Assembly (NCBI GenBank): GCA_036872755.1
Contig: JAVHNS010000004.1
Coordinates: forward strand, 1,426,001 to 1,490,000
Length of the DNA stretch: 64,000 nucleotides
Source: Orbilia blumenaviensis
Lineage: Eukaryota; Ascomycota; Orbiliomycetes; Orbiliales; Orbiliaceae
Direction: 5' to 3'
The translations under genes and the position numbers were made by a program. Below are positions 44,065-57,762 of this stretch, piece after piece; within the stretch, counting starts at the first letter, position 1; every line of letters starts with the position of its first letter. The notes under the pieces were generated by a model. That model saw only the letters and a program-made list of their open reading frames with translations. It was not told the origin of the DNA and searched no databases.

Positions 44065-45002
44065 ATGGCAGAACCTAGTGTATACATCGATCTCCCACCG
44101 AAGTCCGACATTATGGAAGAAGCTGAAGAAGAGAACACCGCCATGGAAGACATCCCGGAGGAGGTTCCAGAAGAGCCACAGCCAGCGCCGCTAAGTTTCT
44201 TAGAGTATGCTTCTCACAAATATCAATCACATCTATAGAATATTTTATTCACGGAATATGGCTAAAGTTTCAGAATTTAGCCACCTGCAGTCATCGATAA
44301 TCACTTTGTCCGTAGGAGAAAGCCCAGCTACGACGATTGCGGCACATCAGTCTCTCCTGAACAAGTCTCCTTGGTTCGTTGCTCATTTCGCAGGCGCTTC
44401 CAATCCAACAACTGTTGCATTGCCCAACGAGAACCTAGACGCAGTCGGTTGCTTCATTCAGTATCTATACACGGGAGACTATTTCCCAAGAATAATCAAA
44501 CAGAAGGGAGAAGAAATTCTGGAGAAAGACCCCTCGCAGTCGGATCCTGATGATGGTGATCACCTGTTGAAGCACGCTCGCGTATATACCCTTGCAGAGA
44601 AGTTCGGCATGAGAGAGCTCAAGACTATGGCGCACAAGAAGATCCATAGGATCAACAGCAGCGCCAGAGGTGAAATCCAATACGCTAGATACGTCTATGC
44701 AAATACCCCACGAGAAGACAAAACCATTCGGGGACCTGTTGCTGCGTTTTGGGCTGCCAGGGGTATGTTAATGTCGTATTTATTCCGCCATAAGGGCTAT
44801 GCCAACAGATACTAATGCTTAACTGTCATGAATAGCATACATTTTACGTCACGAGTCAGAGGAAGAGTTCCGCAAACTCATTTTGGAATTCCCACAGTTC
44901 GGTTACGATGTCATTAGCCTCTTGCTTGACCAAAAAGAGAAAGAGCCGGCTGCGCCTTCTGGTGGCGGCGGTAGGAAACGACCCCGTTTCAGCCTAGCTT
45001 AG
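44065..45002 (+). CDS. BTB/POZ domain protein (three exons)
   Basis: Exons 44065-44204, 44281-44762 and 44836-45002 join in phase to give 262 residues. The acidic N-terminus (EEAEEENTAMEDIPEEVPEE) is followed by a BTB fold (about 48-130): IITLSVGESPATTIAAHQSLL, NKSPWFVAHFAGA, LDAVGCFIQYLYTGDYFP. A helical C-terminal part follows (LKHARVYTLAEKFGMRELK, AFWAARAYILRHESEEEFRK) and a basic end (GGGGRKRPRFSLA) that could serve as a nuclear localisation signal. BTB proteins dimerise and often serve as CUL3 ubiquitin-ligase adaptors; fungal members of this short AHQSLL type are mostly uncharacterised. The first intron's acceptor has an alternative at 44238, but that intron would be only 34 nt, so the ATTTAG at 44280 is preferred. 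Confidence 0.85.
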
Positions 45003-48000
45003 AAGGGCGCTGAAGGTGAAGGGAGTCGTCCTCTGGCTGGTGAATTTAATGTGGTCATTGAGAAAAACAAGGGGAAATGAAGTGGAGGGGTTGGATTAAG
45101 CTATTTGGACTGGCCTTATAGGTTGAATTATAACATTAATTTTATTTTTATCGTGTTAGGCGTTTTGGGACTGTCCGGTCGACTTCAACGGGTTTATTTT
45201 TATTTTATTTTTCGTTCTTAATCCCTGCTGGCCACATGGAACTGGCCCGGGCTTGCTGCCTTACGCACCAATCATCTCCTTTGTTTAGGGCGGTCACCCA
45301 GGTTTTGATTCTGGTTTCCGTTGTATTCCTGTACAATATAATCATGAAAGAATACCATCGATATCACCTTGAGTTTAATCTCACATATCTACGATCTTTA
45401 CTAAATGGTAACATGACTCAGCACCAGATCGAACGGCCTCGCCTTGTTGTGGGGGGCTTGCCCTCTACTAACATAAACGCGCCCGAGAGGCCCTGCATCA
45501 CCTCAAAAGCCGGAATACTTTCTTCAAAGGTACCGGTAACCTCTCACATTGACCACTCCAGCTCCCCTACCTGATCGACGGAAATGCCAACATCCCGCCG
45601 TGGTACAAAACCCTGCAAGGAGGAAGGGCACAAAAAGCACATGACAAGGGGGTGTGGCCCACAAGGACCTCGTTGATCAACGCCTATACAGATATATCGG
45701 ATTCCCCAATATATAGTCCGAAGACCCTATTGGACAAAAAGGCAGAGATTCGTTGCACAGACTTGGACGTGCACAAAGGTACACAGACAGAACAGTGGCA
45801 GCACGAAATATCTCCTATGCATATGATCTACAGCGAAGACATCTTACTTGCCACAGCTTAATTGGTACATACATAATGATTAGATGCCCATACGTGTTTT
45901 TTTGTTGTAGTTTAGGGTTGGTCAAGAAGTTCTTGCTCTGGCTTTGCATTGCAGGATTTGTGATATTGAATGCATTCTGCAGACAATACAGAATCACGAG
46001 GAGTTTACCCTGAGAAGAGTTAGCGGAGAAGTTATTTGGGGGTTCTTTGGGAGTACGGAACAGCGGGGTAGCTATTTGTTTAGGAGAAACGGCCGGTAAC
46101 TAAAGACAGCTCATCAGGTTTTTCTTCTTTTGTTGCTTATTATGTGATCGAAAATACATGAGAGCAGTTTCCTAGGGAAGGGTGTCATTTAAATGATCAG
46201 GTCGAATGAGTAAGCAAGGTTGGGAGTCGAGCCCACACGGTGCAGTGTACAGTTGGTGTAACCTTTGTAGACGTGGACGTTTCATAGACGGAATAGGTAT
46301 TCCAACATCCAACAACAAAATCTCTTTTATGCGCGCAGACCAGAAAACAGGAAGACAAAAAACCCTTCATAAGGGTGGGCACATCTCGGTTTTCATTGGG
46401 ATCATTGTATTTGTAACTGAAACATCCACCCCTACCTCTATCAAAATTGAATCTGGTTCCAGTGTGCTGGGTCAATGTTCCGCCAGACTCCGCTGGTAGC
46501 TGCACCGACAGTCTGGGTTCTGGCCAGGTTGCTCGCCTACACTTCCGTTCCGATCCCAAATCCCTACCAGTTAGCGTCGCAGGTGTGGGGATTCAGACTG
46601 TGAGCTCGAGCGCTCGCTCGCATTCACTCGAAGGGCCATCTGGCATGCAGCAGCTAGCTTGCGAAGGCCGGCACTCCTAACCTCACAGTAGAGCAGTAAA
46701 TCAATCCTGTAAAACTCAAAGAACAAGATTAGCATATTACTAAACGCATTTAGAAGAAAAGTAAAGTATGTTTGTTGGAAGTATACTAGTAGCTTTACTA
46801 TGGTTCACGGGACTATAGCACAGTCTGTCTCAGATGTTGGCTAACGAATTCAGAAGCTGTAATCGGAACACGGGAATTCGGATTTTTTAAAATCAACATT
46901 GCCCAATAATACTCAGTCATTACCATTATATGCGACTATTTTGCTCACAAGTACATGTACCACAGCTCCAATTCGTATCTTTTCAATGGAAGAGACTTGG
47001 ATATTTCACTAGAGCTCCAATTTTTAGGTTCCACTCCTTCAAATACGGGAGCGATACGAGCTCAGGACCATAGATTCAAGGCCAACATCCAATTAGGTAC
47101 TAAGACGTTGAGCTCCGAACTTGGCTTGTGAGGGGTCCTAAACCCCCCAGCTCTCGCTTCTATGCGAACTCGAAAGTACTCCCATGAGCATTACCTGGAA
47201 TAGATACCCCGCTTTGTCGGGTGTGCCGCGATGCGATATATCCATGTGCATCATCATATCCAATTCTATCCATGGCAGCGGGGTCTCCGCCAAAAGATGT
47301 AAGCCTCTAGACGTTTATACCGACTGGAACTATGCATGAATGCAATATTTCCAAGCTTTTGGGAATCCCGCCGGTTTGGGTGCATTTAATTGGTGGCGCT
47401 TCGGCCTCGGAACCTCGTAAATACGACATTAAATCAAGGGAAGGCGAAGGTGTGCTCGTATTCGTGAACATATGTTGCCGATACTTCTAAGTCGCCCAGT
47501 CCGAAGAGTGCAAAAGGTCATGAGGATGAAGCGTGCCAACCCCTCCAGAACCAAACTGTCGGGTCCAAATGGTACCTCAATAAACTGGTGGATCTGCTAA
47601 CTATATATTACATGCGTATCATTTAATGTCACGGGAGTTTAGAAATGGTGTACCCGATCAAGTAAGTACACCCGTAACGTGTGCCTCGTAAACATTCTCT
47701 ATTCATGTACCCACCGTCGTAGACGGTTACAGTTTCGTAGAACTCTCGAAAAGATGCATGCATATACGATATGACTGCTGCTTAAGTGTGTTAGAGAGGC
47801 TTGTATATTGCATGTATCAAAAAGATAGAATGCCGCACGAAAAGTACCTCTAAGGAACCCGCTATTACTTTATTTCCGAAGTATAGTTTCGGTCTAAACG
47901 CGGCGGTGCGGCACAGCTCGTTACACGACCATTCTCGTGTCGACGAGATGGTGTCCTGCGGGTAATTATCAATAGGGTAGAAAGAACAGGCCAGCGAGAA

Positions 48001-51000
48001 ATTCGAGGCTGAGGGGTTCCGAATGAAGCTCTTTACGAGGAGGGGTGCCGCATATGACCCTGCCAGCCTGCCCCAATAGGGGTTTCGTGGGATCCAGGTT
48101 ATGCAGTAACCACTCTCAAGCCAGGCTTGAGCGGCAACAGCGTGTTGTTGGATGTTGGATGTTGGATATTCCGAACTGTGACGAGATTCGAAAGAATAGA
48201 AAATGCTAATCCCATGCCTGAATAAAACCATCTTGAAAAGTTTCCATGTGCACTTTACTATATGATAGCCTCCTGAAAGCCCCTGCTTGGCCTTCGGCCT
48301 AACGCAATTATATTGATGTAATTTAACTTGGGTACAGAATTTACTGATTTCAGCATCGAATACATGAGCCTTGGGTTTGTCCTTTGAAGGTGAGTTGTTC
48401 TAGGTTGCACAGGTCTTTTTAGCGGACAAAAAACAGTAACATTCCTGGTAGTAGCCGAAATTTCGCGAACCGAAGGCGAGCGGCAGAAGACATCGAACCA
48501 AAATGTGATAACGGTTTCAAGCATGAGAAACCCTTTGGCACTAGTAATCGATACGTATCAGGTACACATATTTTTCTGGAGCTCAACGGCTCGGAGTACC
48601 CGTGCTTCTATCGATTCCGTAATCAATTATTTCGAATTTCTCGAAGGCTAAAATGCGGGTAAAGGATTCCAGGTATTTGTCGTGATCCGTTCCGCTGACA
48701 TCGACAGGCTTGCGACATCTCTGGTCTTGTGCCAGACTCTCGGGATTTGGCCGCACTATATTTGACCCCGTCCGGGCACATTCAACCAGTACGATAAAGG
48801 CTGGAAAGTACAAATGTGGGTCTATGGAAGCGCCACAGCTGCAAGGAAATGCAATTCGCTGCAGAAGGAAGAAAGTTGTCGAGCTCCAAAGGTTACATAC
48901 CTGGCTGTGTATTCGTATAGTCGTGACAGCATGATGGAGAAATGAAGAAGGTTCCTTGATGGGTTCCAAGCGGGGCTATCTAGATTACTGGCCCAGTCTG
49001 GGAAAAACCATGGTGCCGGTTAGACCTGTTTATGCAATTCAGCCTTGGTCAAATAGTCCTTCGGCGTATTGCCTTTTCTTTCTTTTTTATATTTTATATT
49101 TTTATTTTTGAGTCTTGATTAGCTACCATCTCGTTATGCGTGCCGTTTGAGCTTTCGGGATACACTTTCTAAAGTTAATCCGTGGACTACGCGAACGTAC
49201 AACAAATTAAGTATTGCCAACTCACGATAGCAACCAAAACTTAGATTTTTGGTGTTTCAAAACTATGGGCGAAGGATAGATTAAAAGGATGATTATGGGG
49301 TCCAGACTGTTGGAACCATCTTCTTCAATTGCCTTGTTCATTGTTTACTGCAGAAGTGGCTCCACTGATACGCATCTACGTGCGGTCACGATTTCGAGGG
49401 TAAGAACAAGAACAGGAAACAAAGTGAAGGGGGGGCAAATGCACCTCTTCGAATCGACGAATAACTGCTGATTCGCAACGAGGACCAACCAGTCTCAAGC
49501 ACTAGACCAGCTGAGACCGCAGGGCTGAAAACACACTGCCATTTGATGATCGATTAGGGTCCAGGGCCCACCTTGGTTCCTTCTCGACGCCATGGGCTCG
49601 CTAAGGTACTTCTTGCGAGCGGGTTGCGCACCCACAGCGAACTAGAAGCACTAGAAGCAAAAGACCCGCTAGGCATGACAGCATGATCGTCGAATAATGA
49701 CCCTGACAATATATAGATTTCGATGCTATATAAAGAAAAACCTGCGGAATATTTTTGTCCTCTATGAGATCGATTTTCATAATGATGTATTCCTTATTGT
49801 CATATTTAACTCGGGGTCAATCCATCATTGTTTGCCAATGAAATATATTACACTATTGTCGGCATGTCCCAGTAGACTGGATTGCAATGCCTGATTTTCT
49901 CTAATTTTTGTTTGAGGGGCATCTAGCATATATCCGCATTCGATGCGTGCTTCCGAGCCTCGAAGTACCGGCTGGCATGGAATCGATTCTTAGCCAGAAC
50001 TACCAAATTAATCAAATCAATGGCCGCACTGCGGAGTCCTGTACATCCGTGCCTTTCAGGTACGTGTCTCATTCCTCATCCTCCCTAGGATCTCAAGGTA
50101 TCACCCATGTACTACCGGCAAAGAATTTCATGTACAGTTCGGACAAGTACCTGGTACAACTTTTTGTTCTGATTGCAGAGGAGCCTCGTAACACAGCATG
50201 TGGTGAGCCGCCTCTTCTTGCTTTCCAAGGGTACATGAGCTACCCCTGCTCTTGCAGCCATATGCATCCTGCATCTTCCCAACGACAAACGAGAAAAAAA
50301 GTAAACCTAACTTTGTTCTCGGAGGAAAAGCACATGAACACCATCTCATGCGGTCAAATCATTAATTATTTCACAAGAGTTTTTTGAAGGGCACACCATA
50401 GGACTTTGGACATGCAATCAAGCAGTCCTGCAGTGTAATTACAACTTATATATACAATGTTCCAATTCAAAGAATACGAGACAGCCTGGAGTCACCGAGA
50501 TATTGCATATTGCAGGTTGCATGAAACGTAGACCGTCAACCTAAGGGCATCCATTCCCAGGCTCAATATCTCGAGTAGTCAGTCAAATCCCTGCACCGAT
50601 GCATCGCCAACATACTAGTACTTCAACTAAAACACAGATAGTTACAGCTACATATAACATGTACAAGTAATTCGTAAAAGCCACTAGTGTCGTGATATCA
50701 TAGGTAGCCTAACAGGTCCGGCCTAAACGTCCCGATGCTTCGCCAAAGTAGCGTCACCCTAGATTTTACCGTTTAGTATCTACTTGCTTGTACGATTGTG
50801 GCAAGTCGGGGATCAGCCTACCGATGAAGACCATATCGACCATGATAGCTTGCGGATAGTTTCTGAGCTGTACCTACTTATTCTTTTTTCTTCCCTGGCT
50901 AGTGGGATGCCAGGCTGGTGAAATGATAGATATAAAGAGACGGATCACCCCTTCAAGAAAACTTAAAGGCTCCCTCATGCTCATTAAAGAAGCTCACAAG

Positions 51001-51195
51001 CGCAAGACCGTGACCATACCTAGCAGTCACAGATATATCGTCTTCGAGAATATAAGACACTCCTCAATTCTCTTGACCGTTTTTTTTTTTTTCCCTTTGA
51101 ATATTCGTTACCAAATATCCTGCTCATATCACCAGGGCTCATCATAAGCGAACAAGCCTGCCGGACCCACCCCGATTTATAATCCCTACGCAAGA
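45003..51195. other. Gene-poor spacer, 6.2 kb, with a few doubtful frames
   Basis: No recognised family. Frames worth noting: 45236-45861 (separate entry), 47791-48231 minus (146 codons) and 48583-48969 minus (128 codons, with a possible in-frame 42-nt intron with GTATGT donor and TTCTGCAG acceptor at about 48848-48889). A GTTGGAT triplication lies near 48145-48165. A 12-nt T tract at 51080-51091 is in the promoter of the next gene. Confidence 0.5.
45236..45861 (+). CDS. Doubtful small gene or relic with one hydrophobic segment
   Basis: Two consecutive open frames (45236-45574 and about 45572-45861) have protein-like composition. The first holds a likely membrane segment, VLILVSVVFLYNII, followed by a basic region. 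The second reads LPYLIDGNANIPPWYKTLQG and continues to a stop at 45861. The only obvious splice between them (GTACCG...CTCCAG) would be about 36 nt, shorter than any secure intron here. So this may be a frameshifted relic, or two unrelated frames. No family was recognised. Confidence 0.22.
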
Positions 51196-53032
51196 ATGGC
51201 GCAAACAACACAATATCCCACTAAACCCTGCCCCACCGCAGGTCCCCAGCCACAGGACCCCTCTATCCCCCCAGAGAATCCCTTTGATTCACCGTTCTTA
51301 ACGGCGTTTCTCACTGCGTCCCCGGTGGCTTCAGAAATAATTTCCCACTTATCTACACCGCAGAAACAGTATCTTTTTGCCACATGTTCTGCACTTGCCT
51401 CGTACCGAGATTCGTGCTATGCATGGCATTCGATTACTCTTACAAAGTATGGGTACGAACCGCAGACTTCATTCAAAAAGTTGAACTATCAGGTTCAGCA
51501 GGGAATCATGGCACAAAAAAGATACATCTCAGTTCCCGATGAGAAAACTCTCAAAGAAAAAGCCGAGAAGGGCGGGTGGAAAATCCCAAAGCCGGTTGAA
51601 CGGTACTTCTGCCAAGAACTGGATTCTGTCAAAGTCTGGGAAATGTTTTCCCTAAGACCGGCATTCGGAACAGTGCTAAAGGAGTTGGTTTTGGATGGAA
51701 CAAGCGTGGACATATCCTTCGTGAAAAAGATTTTGACCGTCTGCGCCGTTAGTGGAAAGGGTCTCAAGCGGTTGAGCCTACGCTATTGCGATAAGATTAG
51801 ATTCGGCGATGTCGTGGAAATGATGCCAAAGGCTAGAGTGTTTGACGAAGGGGAAGATTCAGGATTCGAATCACAAAGTGATGGAGAAGATGATGAAGAT
51901 AGTCTTCTAGGCACCCTCTTAGAGTTTAAGGTTAGTCATATTATATAAATTTTAGAGTAATGATAATTGCTGACTGGTTTTTTTTAGATTTATGGTATTC
52001 AAGATCTCCATCTTGCAATTCAGGAACACAAACCATGGTTAGCAAAACTGGACCAGTTCTTTAAATTCACCAATGAAAAGAAGATTCGGACCGACGTTGG
52101 CTGGTGTTCCCAGACCCTCCAAGGCCCAAAGAAGCGATTACGACGAACCCACTGCCATGGCACCCGAGAGCTACCATTTATTAGAATCCTTCCACTTGCA
52201 GACACCGGATCTACTCGGAAAAAGCAGTGTATGGGCTGTGGAATGGGTCCGGAGCAAATTGGATGGCATTGCGACCAGTGTCTAAAGGAAGTCCTTTGCG
52301 AATCCTGTGGAGAGTAAGCATATCCGATCTAAACTTAGAACGGCCATTGGACGATTCACTGATACAGGCCCTGAAAACAGTTTCCTTTGCGACAATTGCG
52401 ACCCAAAGCGCAGCAGAATCGTGAGGTGTGGCGATTGCCCTTCTCGCAAATGTAATACATGCTTCACAAAAGAGGGAGGATCCTTCTGCTCTAAACAGGG
52501 CTGCAAGGGCAAGCCATCATGTGGAATCCACAGTTTCGATATCTCGTGCAATGCGTGTTCCGAGACAAAGGAAATTACATGTTCGTCTTGCAATCCCGCA
52601 AGGAAGTGCAAGCGATGTGATGGTTGGATATATTCACACTGTGAAGGGTCGTACGAGCCATTCCAATGTGGCTGCAACTTCGAAATATGCCATGAATGCT
52701 GCGAGAGTAAGTTCTCTAGATGGCTGATCAACTGAGTGGATCCGAGCTTTTGTATTAACACAGCCCTTTTAGCTGCGAAACACAACTTTATCAAGGCGGA
52801 TATCAGCGAAGATTCCCTCGAGCAACTTGTCTATGCACTTGATTCCTCCGACTTTCCAATCGTTCCCAAGCAATTCCAGGACATAAAACACGATAAAGAA
52901 CTCCTACTCGCCGACGACAACTGGTGTTGTTTTTACTGCAAAATCATGCCAGGCCGCGGCCAAAGGCTTATCATGAATCGGGGGGCGCGTGCAACACATA
53001 GAGGTATCTGTAGCAGGAGAAGCAGCAGATAG
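51196..53032 (+). CDS. F-box-like / LRR / Cys-rich protein (four exons)
   Basis: Exons 51196-51930, 51988-52313, 52381-52706 and 52773-53032 keep phase and give 548 residues. Residues 35-75 (VASEIISHLSTPQKQYLFAT, SALASYRDSCYAWHSITL) have F-box-like spacing. Leucine-rich-repeat-type segments follow (LKELVLDGTSVDISFVKKIL, GLKRLSLRYCDKIRFGDVVE), then an acidic linker (about 218-240). A dense Cys region (about 326-462) starts CMGCGMGPEQIGWHCDQC and CESCGDFLCDNCDPKR, with further pairs such as CGDCPSRKCNTC, CSSCNPARKCKRC and CGCNFEICHECC. Many CxxC pairs suggest several zinc sites, in the manner of RING/IBR-like or treble-clef arrays, but no named domain is certain. Shared logic with the F-box gene at 39.8 kb (F-box plus Cys-rich) hints at related roles in SCF-type ubiquitin ligases. 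The third exon's acceptor at 52380 was chosen because it alone avoids a stop. Confidence 0.75.
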
Positions 53033-56000
53033 CTATGAGGGAGGTCGCTCATTTTTACGAAATTTTTGATGGATAACGATATTGCTATGATATATGTACA
53101 GGCGCTCTGGTAGGAAAAGGGACTGGCGTTCAGGATCTCACTGTTATTGTATGCTTTTGAAGCTTTTTTGTCAACATCTTTTGTCACGCTATGTTATAAC
53201 GTTATTTCTATTGCACATTGTATGAAAGTTTACGGCTAGGGTGGAATTTCTAATATTACTTAATTTGTCCATTTACAGGAAGCCTAAACACTTGATCTCG
53301 ACTCGGGACAGGTTAGCGTTTCGACGACCTGGCGTCCAATTTGACGTTATAATATCACTTCATGACCTCAGGGGGAGAAGATGTTATGTTTTCCTTTGTG
53401 TTAGGTTACACAATCATTGGCATATATCTATGATCGACCAAAAGCGTCTCATCCAAGCCATAATGGTCGTTTTTTTCATTAATATTATCTAATAATTACT
53501 TTTCGGGAATATTTTGACATTGCTCTTTCGCTTCGGCCCGAAACCAATTGATCTGTGATACCAAGCTGAACGTTCGTGATACCGACTAGGGTCAAGAATG
53601 CAACACGCAACACATTCACACCAGATTGTAAGCAAAGTCCTACGATCTATGGTAGGCGGGATTTTGTAGTAAAAACCGGTATATAGACTGGTTGCGACGC
53701 CTCCTGTTTGACTATACCACATGGTTTGGTAAATCAATACGGACGATACCCGATGCCTAAAATATCGGCATACCAGTCACCTAGGCTGGTTTAACTTGAC
53801 CTCCAAGCCATCGTGCTGCCGATTCATCCAAGTTCATGACTGGGATATTACATGAATTTTGAACTCTGAATATATATATTGTTGGAGTATTGTTTGATAG
53901 GCGCAGTTTAATTTCACCTACAGCTCACTAGCGTATTTTTAAGCTTTGAGGGTAGCGTATTTTGACGGTCAACTGGATCCAGAGCACTTGGTACCTTGAC
54001 GGCGGCGCCCCACCTATAAACTCCGTTAACCGCTGACGAGTCCCCGCAATTCGCAACCGAATGCCTCCCGACAATAGTGCCCGTAGACTCAAGAACTTGG
54101 CATGGTTGTAAAAAATAGCAACTAGTCCGACGTTATATGAGCGATATCAGTAGCCTAGTAGCGAATTTAATCAAGGTTGGTTTTTGGCCTACGTGTGCTT
54201 TACGAGTTAGGGAGAAGAAAAAGCATATTGAATGCCTTCGATAGGTATGCGATTATAAAAAAACCAGATAGAGTTTCCTAATCGCTGTCTAGTTGTCACT
54301 TTGTGAAAAATTTAATTATACTGTCTATTTCTACGGCCCTAGTAATAAACGCAAGTCCACTTGTCCCTTTGAAGGATATCGCGCATATGAAAGACGCAAC
54401 GCAGAATCAAATCTCTACAGATATGCACGGGGTATTCGTCTTCTGTTATCTTCTTAGGCTACGCTTACTCAAATATAAAATAACATTCGGCTCGCGGCTT
54501 TTAGGTGATGGTAAGTCTGTAGATATAGCGAGATGCAGCAGTACTCGGACGGTTTTGAATCCAAGAATCGACAAAAGAGCCTGAAGTCAGATATATTTTG
54601 GTTAGATCCTACACCCTCTTAAGTAATAAATTGTTAGATCATGAAGAATTATCATCTGTAATGCTGGTATATCATTAACACCTAGGGTTAGTTATATATA
54701 TTCGTGATTAAGGTACTAATCTATAATTCTAAGGGGAATTGCTTTAAAAGGGTGCAGCCGAAAGTGTAAATTCATGATATATCGCTGCTGTAACTCTTAT
54801 AAGCTTATTTCGATATAGCAGCTTTCGAGTATAACTCACTCATTAAACCTAGAGGGCTCTATACTAACTTTCCAGAATTAAAATGTCCTGCAATGGCAAA
54901 GGCTTTGGAATTGTTGATTCACGTGCACATTTAAGGAATGACGTCAAACAGCTCCCTTCCAGCGTGATACCAGCTTTTTGGGGGGGACCCAATAGTCTCT
55001 GAGACTTACCAAAGTACTGGAGCTCCGAAAGCTGCGGCAGGGTAAGAAAGTATGTTATGCAGACAGGCGTTACCAAAAAGGTACCACGCAAGTATGTCGC
55101 CAACATTAACAGGTGTGGGGTGATTATTTACAACGTCGGTGCATGCCAGGGCAAGAATGCTCACAAGGCTTGGAGAGATCTACAGCTGTATAATGCCCGA
55201 AAGAATGTTCGATGGTATCAGAAAAGACCTAAGACATATGCCAATAATGATGTTCCTGGCGAAATCGAAAAGAAAAAAAAAAAAATATGAGAGGAAACTG
55301 GTTCCCTGTAGCTCTCTCGGGTGGGTTGCACTGGGTGACATCCCCGCTCCATCTTTCTTAAATTCAGTATTATAGACGCTGGTGCTACCGGGAACAGTTA
55401 GGGTTCATGCTTGAAGATCACGAGCAATATCCGGTAACAAATACTCGCTCGATAGATACTCGAAGAAAAAGTGGGACATGCCCCCCCCTTGAATCTGGAC
55501 TGCAAGGGCAGCTTCAATAGCAAAAGAAATAATATTTTCTATCATGAGATGTGAAAACAGCGTCAGGTACCCATTTTACAACTCCAGATTCAATTTAATA
55601 GACTTCAATGATATTCTCGCTGGATGGTTCTTTCGGTGAATAAGTTGTAATTCAGCGGTATATTACGCCTGAACTGGAGTGAGCATAGAAAAACTCTACC
55701 AAATTATGATAATGAGGCCGAGTATGAGGCCGTCTCAGATGATCAAACTGATGATTTTGAATACAAAAACAATGAGAATGAGGTAGATGGGACCGGCAAG
55801 CCTGGCAAAGTCAAACGTAGTTTCAGTGGGACAGAAGTCCACCCGACAATTTAGGGCTATGGTCAAGGGGAAGGTGGCTACAGTTAATTGCGGGTAGATG
55901 GAATGTCTCGCAAGTCTACGGCTGGGTCATGTATGTTGGAATTAAACCGGCATGCATGCACATGGATGAACGATCTACGGCTAGCAAGGATTGGAACTTT

Positions 56001-56745
56001 CCGCCGCCATGGATTGAGCTTTCTGGTTTTTTAGAACCCGCATTCTAGACTTTTGCATGCCCTTCCACATTTTTTTTATTTTTTATTTTTTTTGCGAGAA
56101 AAAAGTATAGTTTCGAATGCTAGGATGATTAGCACGAGGAAATGGGCGAATTCGTTCGCATTGACTAAATCTCTGGGCACACAGCTTGATCATACGTTTT
56201 TTACGAATTATGGGGGCTTCAGGTGTCTTGTAAGGGTTTTAATACGATGATCCAGCTCACCACAGCTGAGACTCCTGTCACTTCATTCGACTGCTACTGT
56301 GTCTTTTTGGCGGCCAAATTGAGAAATTGGGCACTTGACCAGTTGCCTAGAATGGACCCCAAATCCAGTGCAGTCCTGCCATTTGAAAGAATTTTTCCGG
56401 CGTAAAATTGAATCGAACCCATGTTATAAAATTTGTTCTAACTACCGCCCAAGCCAAGCCGTGAACCCGAAAGAGCTCTCGATTAGATAACAAAAATTTA
56501 AAACTTACTAGGTTCAACCACCTCAAATCTTAAGATCTTGTGATTAAGATGCTCCGTATGTCTCCTCGCCTCATTTTACTCGCTTTTACAGCTTGCAGCG
56601 TTCAGCCGCACTGGCAGACCAGTCATAATGCACAGCGAGAAAACTAACTGGCGATCCTGTGATGTAAAACTTACACACGCATGCTGCATGGCGTCGAAAG
56701 TGCGAGCGGGGAGAGGCTCGATCTCTGTTTGCTTTGTATTTTAGC

Positions 56746-56754
56746 TTATCTGAT
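56746..56754 (-). promoter_or_regulatory. GATA-type iron-regulator site (ATCAGATAA, minus strand)
   Basis: TTATCTGAT on the plus strand is the reverse complement of ATCAGATAA, an exact match to ATCWGATAA, the site bound by SreA/Sre-type iron repressors in ascomycetes. It lies about 1.87 kb upstream of the siderophore transporter, which is far. Confidence 0.35.
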
Positions 56755-57762
56755 ATCTGATCGCGCTACTCGGTTCCTGGGCTTTTCTCGTGGGAGCTTT
56801 AGCGAAAACGCCTCAGAACCCACTTAGATGCATTGACAACCGGACATGGGCGTAGAATCGAAAGACTATACAGGAGTGTAGCCTTAGTTCGGAACTCCTC
56901 CGAGGCAGCTTGCTGTCTGATTCGTGGTGCGCGGGCGCCTGGTTAAGAGGCTGGTTTCATTGTCACATTATTAGGACCCGAATGCTCGGGCGTTCGAACG
57001 TAAACGGCCACGAGACCGATGCAATGTAAGCCCACCCAGAATTCTTGGGATGCGTCAATGGTTTAGCTAACACATCTTCGAATGAGGTTTAACTCTTTGT
57101 AAAAACGCCGAATCGAATGCGAAAGTCCACCACCACTAGCGCGATATCCTGTTTGGAAAAAAATTTGAGCCCCCTCTGTAACACCAAATAATGTGGTGTG
57201 GGCAACTCCCAGCGCAAGACGCATGCATGGCATGGTGCCCAAATCCCTTCCTGGTCCTCTGGTTGCCTGACGGACTAGCCGAAAAAACCGAAAAAAAGCC
57301 AACAACCCGTACCGAATACCCCACTCCGATCCCAGGATTTAGTCCCTTCTGGAGGCCTTTTTTGTCCTAAATCGAAGGGTTTCCGCAAGTTTGTGTCTGA
57401 AAGTGATCAGTTGTTCCCATGTGCACTGGCTTCCTTGGCTTGGCGCGCAGGTTTTAATCGAATCTGATGCATCTAATCTGATTCTCGAGCCACCCTCTTT
57501 TACGGGAATGGCTGGGATCGTCTTAGGTAATAGGCTAGAAACTTTAGTTTTCTTCACCGTTCCTGTAATTTGTGGATATGGCGGTTTTCCGATGTCGGCC
57601 TTTCTTCGATCTTCTCGTTAATCCTTTAGCCAGGGCAAAAGTTTGGGGAAAGAAATAAGAGGAGGGCAGCATCAGATTAGATTACGTCGTTGGTCTGTCA
57701 TACCACGGAGGTTAAGTCGTTTTTCGGCGTGGTTGGTGGCTGTCTCGCAGGGATCTTGGTGG

